Below are positions 6,234 to 9,806 of a DNA stretch of 9,806 nucleotides, piece by piece. The notes below the pieces were generated by a model, which did not search any database, was not told the origin of the DNA, and worked only from the letters and a program-made list of their open reading frames with translations. Each line of letters begins with the position of its first letter. Position 1 is the stretch's first letter. Position numbers and translations under genes: made by a program. Source of the DNA: JBBIKU01 sp037445245 (GTDB lineage Bacteria > Chloroflexota > Anaerolineae > Anaerolineales > Anaerolineaceae); assembly GCA_037445245.1 (NCBI GenBank), contig JBBIKU010000089.1:1-9806 (forward strand), given 5' to 3'.

Positions 6234-7808
6234 ATGAAACGGTTAAACTGGCTTCTCACGATCTTGATTTTATTTAGCCTGGTGCTAGCTTCTTGCGCGC
6301 CGGCAGCAGCGCCGCCAGAAGAACCCCCTGCGCCGCCTGCCGCGCCGGAGGAACCCTCCCCGCCGCCCGCTGAGGAACCCGAAGTGGTCGAACCGGCGGA
6401 GGAGGAAGCGTTGAACTTCGTCTTGGTGCAACACGCCCTGTGCGCCTGGGACTCTTTCTGGTGCATGGTTGAAAACGGCATCGCCGACGCTGCCGAAGAT
6501 ATGGGCGTCCAGGTCACCGTGCTGGGTCCTGAGAAATTCGACCTCGAAAAGACAGCCGCTCTGATCGACCAGGCGATCGCCGCCAACCCCGACGGCATCG
6601 CCCTCACCGTCAGCGACCCGGTGCTCTTCAAGGACCCCATCACCCGCGCCCTTGATGCCGGCATCCCCGTCATTGCCTACAACGCCGGTTCCGGTCCGCT
6701 GGTCGACGGCATCCCCTACCTCACCTACCTCGGTATGGATGAGTACCAGGGCGGCTACCTCAGCGGTCTGCGCATGGTCAACGCCGGCGCCACCCAAGGC
6801 GTCTGCATCAACCACCAAGTCGGACACGTCGGTCTCGATGCCCGCTGCCGCGGCTTCTCCGATGCCTTCGCCGAGAAGAACCTGACTTCCCAGGTGCTCG
6901 CCATCAAGAGCGATCCGGCGGAAGCCGAGACCACCATCAGCGACTTCCACACCGCCAACCCCGGCGTTAACGCCTACCTCACCCTCGGACCCACCGGCGC
7001 CAACCCCTTCTACGCCTTCCTGGATGCCGCCGGCTTGGGCGCAGGCGAGATCATTCACGGCACCTTTGATCTCAGTCCCGAGATCGAAGCCAACATCAAA
7101 AATGACGTCACTCTCTTCGCCGTCGATCAACAGCCCTACCTGCAAGGCTACGGAGCAGTGATGTGGCTGACGATGGCAAACCGCTACGGCATCAAACCGG
7201 CGTTGCCGGTCACCGCCACCGGTCCTGGCTTCGTCGACAAGAGCAACGTCGGCGCCACAATCGAACCTGACAAGCCGCTCAACCTGATCATGGTGCAGCA
7301 CGCCCTGTGCGCCTGGGACTCCTTCTGGTGCGTGGTTGAGAACGGCATCAAGACTGCTGCCGAGCAGATGAACGTAGAATACACCGTGCTGGGTCCTGAG
7401 AAATTCGACCTCGAAAAGACAGCCGCTCTGATCGACNNNNNNNNNNNNNNNNNNNNNNNNNNNNNNNNNNNNNNNNNNNNNNNNNNNNNNNNNNNNNNNN
7501 NNNNNNNNNNNNNNNNNNNNNNNNNNNNNNNNNNNNCCTTCCTGGATGCCGCCGGCTTGGGCGCAGGCGAGATCATTCACGGCACCTTTGACGTCAGTCC
7601 CGAGATCGTTGCCAACATTGAAAATGACGTTACCCTCTTCGCCGTCGATCAGCAGCCTTTCCTGCAAGGCTACGGCGCAGTGATGTCGCTGACTCTTCTG
7701 GAACGCCAGAAGATCTCTCCGGCGCTGCCGGTCACCGCCACCGGTCCTGGCTTCGTCGACAAGAGCAACGTCGAGATCGTCAAAGCGCTGGCTGGAACCT
7801 ACCGCTAA
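6234..7808 (+). CDS. Tandem double-domain sugar-binding lipoprotein (contains assembly gap)
   Basis: This is the extracytoplasmic solute-binding protein of the ABC importer (type-1 periplasmic-binding fold, Peripla_BP_4-like). The ATG at 6234 is chosen for GGAGGAAGGAAG just upstream and a clean lipoprotein signal, with lipobox LASC and lipidated Cys21. A Pro/Ala/Glu-rich tether follows (about 22-58). Binding domain 1 (about 60-348) runs into domain 2 (from about 349) through the linker GATIEPDKP, with no stop between them. Both domains open with VQHALCAWDSFWC and close with VTATGPGFVDKSNV. Visible parts match at 43 of 53 residues (N-terminal piece) and 67 of 78 (C-terminal piece). Usual members have one domain and 320-380 residues. 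As given, this frame is 524 residues including 100 N. The repeat period suggests about 639 in reality. The frame across the gap is consistent with the repeat, because 445 and 100 leave the same remainder modulo 3. The ligand is unknown. Confidence 0.85.
   Translation: MKRLNWLLTILILFSLVLASCAPAAAPPEEPPAPPAAPEEPSPPPAEEPEVVEPAEEEALNFVLVQHALCAWDSFWCMVENGIADAAEDMGVQVTVLGPEKFDLEKTAALIDQAIAANPDGIALTVSDPVLFKDPITRALDAGIPVIAYNAGSGPLVDGIPYLTYLGMDEYQGGYLSGLRMVNAGATQGVCINHQVGHVGLDARCRGFSDAFAEKNLTSQVLAIKSDPAEAETTISDFHTANPGVNAYLTLGPTGANPFYAFLDAAGLGAGEIIHGTFDLSPEIEANIKNDVTLFAVDQQPYLQGYGAVMWLTMANRYGIKPALPVTATGPGFVDKSNVGATIEPDKPLNLIMVQHALCAWDSFWCVVENGIKTAAEQMNVEYTVLGPEKFDLEKTAALIDXXXXXXXXXXXXXXXXXXXXXXXXXXXXXXXXXXFLDAAGLGAGEIIHGTFDVSPEIVANIENDVTLFAVDQQPFLQGYGAVMSLTLLERQKISPALPVTATGPGFVDKSNVEIVKALAGTYR
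6411..7277 (+). repeat. Tandem repeat copy 1 (867-nt binding-domain unit)
   Basis: This complete 289-codon unit encodes binding domain 1 and the short linker. Its counterpart begins at 7278. Matching landmarks (6516 and 7383) lie 867 nt apart. At least 54 nt at 6516-6569 are identical to 7383-7436, ending exactly at the gap edge. Confidence 0.85.
7278..7808 (+). repeat. Tandem repeat copy 2 (interrupted by gap)
   Basis: This second binding-domain unit is present as 7278-7436 and 7537-7808. The right part starts with about 55 nt identical to copy 1 from 7015, then diverges mostly at silent and surface-type positions. It ends in EIVKALAGTYR and TAA instead of the copy-1 linker. Confidence 0.8.
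7437..7536. other. Assembly gap of 100 N
   Basis: Exactly 100 N is a conventional placeholder for a gap of unknown size. It is flanked on both sides by sequence identical to copy 1 of the repeat, which is a typical cause of assembly breakage. Aligning to copy 1 (6570-7014) predicts 445 nt missing if there are two copies, or 445 plus a multiple of 867 if there are more. Confidence 0.95.
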
Positions 7809-7822
7809 TCCAATTCTAAATT

Positions 7823-7862
7823 GGGTTGGAACGGGCAGAGAACGTCCTGCCCGTTCCAACCC
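7823..7862 (+). other. Strong intercistronic hairpin between binding protein and permease 2
   Basis: A perfect 16-bp GC-rich stem, 7823-7838 with 7847-7862, carries an 8-nt loop AGAACGTC. It starts 14 nt after the binding-protein stop. No T-tract follows, so it is not a standard terminator. Such hairpins between binding-protein and permease genes commonly protect the upstream message and raise binding-protein levels over the membrane subunits. A smaller stem (CCAATT-CTA-AATTGG, 7810-7824) overlaps its left edge. Confidence 0.75.
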
Positions 7863-7902
7863 CACCGGGAAGATCCCAAGCGAGATAACCTGGAGCCTAT
7901 GA

Positions 7903-8904
7903 ATGGATAAGAAGATGACCTGGCAGACAAAGGTCAAACACCTCTACGCCCAATCGGCGATCGCCGGACCGCTCACCATCCTAATCTTGGTTTTGCTTGT
8001 CTTTTCCGCATTCATCCCCAATTTTTTTACCCTGCGTTCGTTCTCTGGCATCATTAACGCCGCCACCTTGACCGGCGTGGTAACCATTGGCATCACCATG
8101 TTGATGATCACCGGCGAATTCGACCTGTCGGTCGGTGCGTTGGTGGCGATGGGCGCTTACATCTACGGCATGAACGCCAACGCCGGCAGACCCGAACTGG
8201 GGGCGCTGCTGGCGGTGCTCATCCCCGGTTTGATGGGCGCGTTCAACGGATTTATCCGCATCTTGACCAACATCCCATCTTTCATCGTTACCCTGGGCTC
8301 CCGCTCCATCTTCAGAGGGTTGGTCTGGGTCGTCTCCGGCGGCGCCTTGCTGCAGACGGTCGAGAAACTGCCGATCTACAATTTTTTCAACGGCAGGATG
8401 GACATCATCAATCAATTCTTGGAGGGCGCCAATTTTCGCACCTCGCTGATCTGGCTGGTGGGCATCATACTGGTTTGTCAATTCGTCCTGACCCGCACCC
8501 AATTTGGCAATCACACCTTCGCCGTCGGCGGGAACCCAGGTGCAGCCTTGGCGCAGGGCGTTAACGTCAAACGCGTCAAGGTGATTAATTTTATTCTTTC
8601 GGGCGCCCTCGCTGGCTTCACCGGTGTTCTGCTCTTCAGCCAGTACACCACCGTGCGAGTTGCCAGCGGCGATGGGATGGAACTCAGCGCCATCGCTTCT
8701 GCCGTCGTCGGTGGCACCCTGCTCACAGGCGGTTACGGCAGCATCTGGGGCGCCCTGATCGGCGTGCTGACCATCAGCGTGCTGCGAACCGGCGTAGTGT
8801 TACTTAACATTCCCTTTATCCCCGCCGACAATTTCGAAGCGGTTGTGGGCGTTACCATTATCCTGGCAGTCATCCTGAATAACTGGCTGCGCGGTCGCGC
8901 TTGA
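7903..8904 (+). CDS. CUT2-family sugar ABC transporter permease 2
   Basis: This is the second membrane subunit of the importer, 333 residues and RbsC-like. The ATG at 7903 follows GGAG (7892-7895) by 7 nt. A lysine-rich N-terminus precedes at least eight hydrophobic helices. Motifs parallel those of permease 1: GEFDLSVGALVAMG, TNIPSFIVTLGS, and the ATPase-facing loop GGNPGAALAQGVNVKRVK. The two permeases are clearly paralogous but well diverged outside these motifs, suggesting an old duplication and a heterodimeric channel, not a recent copy like that of the binding domain. It lies 94 nt after the binding protein, behind a strong hairpin, and 35 nt before the ATPase. The stop is TGA. Confidence 0.93.
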   Translation: MDKKMTWQTKVKHLYAQSAIAGPLTILILVLLVFSAFIPNFFTLRSFSGIINAATLTGVVTIGITMLMITGEFDLSVGALVAMGAYIYGMNANAGRPELGALLAVLIPGLMGAFNGFIRILTNIPSFIVTLGSRSIFRGLVWVVSGGALLQTVEKLPIYNFFNGRMDIINQFLEGANFRTSLIWLVGIILVCQFVLTRTQFGNHTFAVGGNPGAALAQGVNVKRVKVINFILSGALAGFTGVLLFSQYTTVRVASGDGMELSAIASAVVGGTLLTGGYGSIWGALIGVLTISVLRTGVVLLNIPFIPADNFEAVVGVTIILAVILNNWLRGRA

Positions 8905-8939
8905 GAAGCTCACTGACCATACGAACGGAGAGAAACAAA

Positions 8940-9710
8940 ATGAGTTCAAAACAAGAAACCCAATTCGGACGTGAGATCGTTCGCATGGAAAACATCAGCA
9001 AAAAATTCGGCACTATCACTGCCCTGGAAGATGTCGATTTCAAAGTGCACGCCGGTGAAGTACGCGCTCTGCTGGGAGACAACGGCGCCGGAAAATCGAC
9101 CCTGATTAAGATCTTGATGGGGGTTTACCAGCCCAGCCGCGGCACGATCTTCTTCGAAGGCAAGCCGGTGCAGATCAACTCGCCCAGCGAAGCGCGCGCC
9201 TTGGGAATCGAAGCTGTCTATCAGGATTTGGCGCTGATCAACCTGATGAGCATCTCACGCAACTTCTTTCTGGGCCGTGAAATGACAAAGAAAATCGGTA
9301 CCGTGCGCTGGCTGGACATGCACGGCATGAACGAACAATGCCGCCACTCACTGCACGATATCGGCATCGAAATCCGCTCGCCCGACGAAAGGGTCGGCAG
9401 TCTCTCCGGCGGTGAACGGCAATCCATCGCCATCGGCAGAGGCGTTCATTTTGGAGCCAAAATGCTGATCCTAGACGAACCCACCAGCGCCCTTTCGGTT
9501 GCCGAGACCCGAAAAGTGTTGCACTACATCGTCAACGCCCGGGAACGGGGCTTGGCAGTTATTTTCATTACCCACAACGTCAACCACGTCTATCAGGTTG
9601 CCGACAGCTACACCATCATCCGGCATGGCAAACTCGTCGGCAGTTACTCCAAGGGCGAGTTGTCGCAGGACGACATTGCCGACTTGATCACCGGCGACCG
9701 GATATGCTGA
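8940..9710 (+). CDS. Sugar ABC transporter ATPase, single nucleotide-binding domain
   Basis: This ATPase powers the importer on the cytoplasmic face. The ATG at 8940 follows GGAGAG (8927-8932) and gives 256 residues. A TTG at 8901 overlapping the permease stop is also open but lacks a ribosome site. All motifs are present: Walker A GDNGAGKST (46-54), Q-loop Gln95 (VYQD), signature LSGGE (155-159), Walker B LILDEP (176-181) and H-loop His212. RbsA- or XylG-type ATPases carry two fused domains (about 500 residues). This one has a single domain, as in FrcA-type systems, so two copies must dimerise. The protein ends shortly after DLITGD, the usual end of the first RbsA half, so the single domain looks complete and not truncated. 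The stop is TGA, and 17 nt later the next gene begins. Confidence 0.94.
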   Translation: MSSKQETQFGREIVRMENISKKFGTITALEDVDFKVHAGEVRALLGDNGAGKSTLIKILMGVYQPSRGTIFFEGKPVQINSPSEARALGIEAVYQDLALINLMSISRNFFLGREMTKKIGTVRWLDMHGMNEQCRHSLHDIGIEIRSPDERVGSLSGGERQSIAIGRGVHFGAKMLILDEPTSALSVAETRKVLHYIVNARERGLAVIFITHNVNHVYQVADSYTIIRHGKLVGSYSKGELSQDDIADLITGDRIC

Positions 9711-9727
9711 CCTTGGAGAAGCGAGCT

Positions 9728-9806
9728 ATGGAAAAAACCTCGGAAAAATTCAAAAGCCCACTTCACCAGACGGTGAGCACCACCGCCACCGACTACTGGA
9801 ACGACT
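9728..9806 (+). CDS. Probable transaldolase-family protein (5' end only)
   Basis: Only the first 26 codons are in the window, from ATG 9728. GGAG at 9715-9718 lies 9 nt upstream, and the gene follows the ATPase by 17 nt, so it belongs to the operon. The visible text ends in SPLHQTVSTTATDYWND. A run of SPL, then T..T followed by a W-N-D, is how I remember the N-terminus of transaldolase-family proteins found beside sugar ABC transporters, where it continues toward the G-A-T-x-N-P motif of the barrel. With so little sequence the call is tentative. A different sugar-metabolism enzyme cannot be excluded. Confidence 0.45.
   Translation, partial: MEKTSEKFKSPLHQTVSTTATDYWND

Noticed and set aside
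6285..7937. 550-codon open frame on the minus strand, opposite the binding protein
   Set aside because: It is a shadow of the GC-rich codon use of the true gene, passes through the N gap, and its translation is low-complexity with no recognisable domain.
8901..8939. TTG start overlapping the permease 2 stop for the ATPase
   Set aside because: It lacks a ribosome site. ATG 8940 has GGAGAG at the right distance.
1..9806. CRISPR arrays, insertion sequences, toxin-antitoxin or phage genes
   Set aside because: Searched by eye and none found. The only sizeable repeat is the coding duplication at 6411-7808.

Overview
The window looks like a chromosomal contig from a Gram-negative-like or monoderm bacterium with moderately high GC, most likely Chloroflexota (Anaerolineae or a neighbouring class). 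That placement is an inference. It rests on the proline/alanine-rich lipoprotein linker of the sugar-binding protein, the CUT2-type transporter with a single-domain ATPase, and the linker style of a response-regulator remnant. No phylogenetic marker here settles it. TGA is an ordinary stop for at least five intact genes, so the standard bacterial code applies. A run of exactly 100 N (7437-7536) shows that this is a scaffolded draft assembly.

Layout. (1) 1-1909, minus strand: the cell-shape pair mreB-mreC. mreB starts at a TTG, and mreC runs off the left edge. (2) 1910-2208: a divergent promoter region, then tRNA-Gly(CCC) with its own extended -10 promoter and a rho-independent terminator. (3) 2209-3512: a decayed stretch with two convergent broken genes. 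The plus-strand one is a TMEM43-like membrane protein (in-frame TGA, one-base frameshift, apparently missing its middle). The minus-strand one is a receiver/winged-helix response regulator (in-frame TGA and an out-of-frame join). A hairpin terminator lies at their meeting point. (4) 3791-4804: an intact inositol-2-dehydrogenase-like oxidoreductase of the Gfo/Idh/MocA family. (5) 4848-9806: a sugar or polyol import operon with a strong promoter and a perfect LacI-type operator palindrome over the predicted transcription start. It encodes permease 1, a solute-binding lipoprotein made of two tandem binding domains, permease 2, a single-domain ATPase, and the first codons of a probable transaldolase-family protein.

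How the genes fit together. The transporter is a CUT2 (ribose/fructose/inositol type) ABC importer with two different permeases and a doubled binding protein. The dehydrogenase upstream and the transaldolase-like gene downstream would feed the imported polyol or sugar into central metabolism. The substrate cannot be read from the sequence. The most unusual element is the tandem-duplicated binding protein. Its two copies are 867 nt apart, and the assembly gap falls inside the second copy. The repeat period predicts about 445 nt of missing sequence if there are only two copies.
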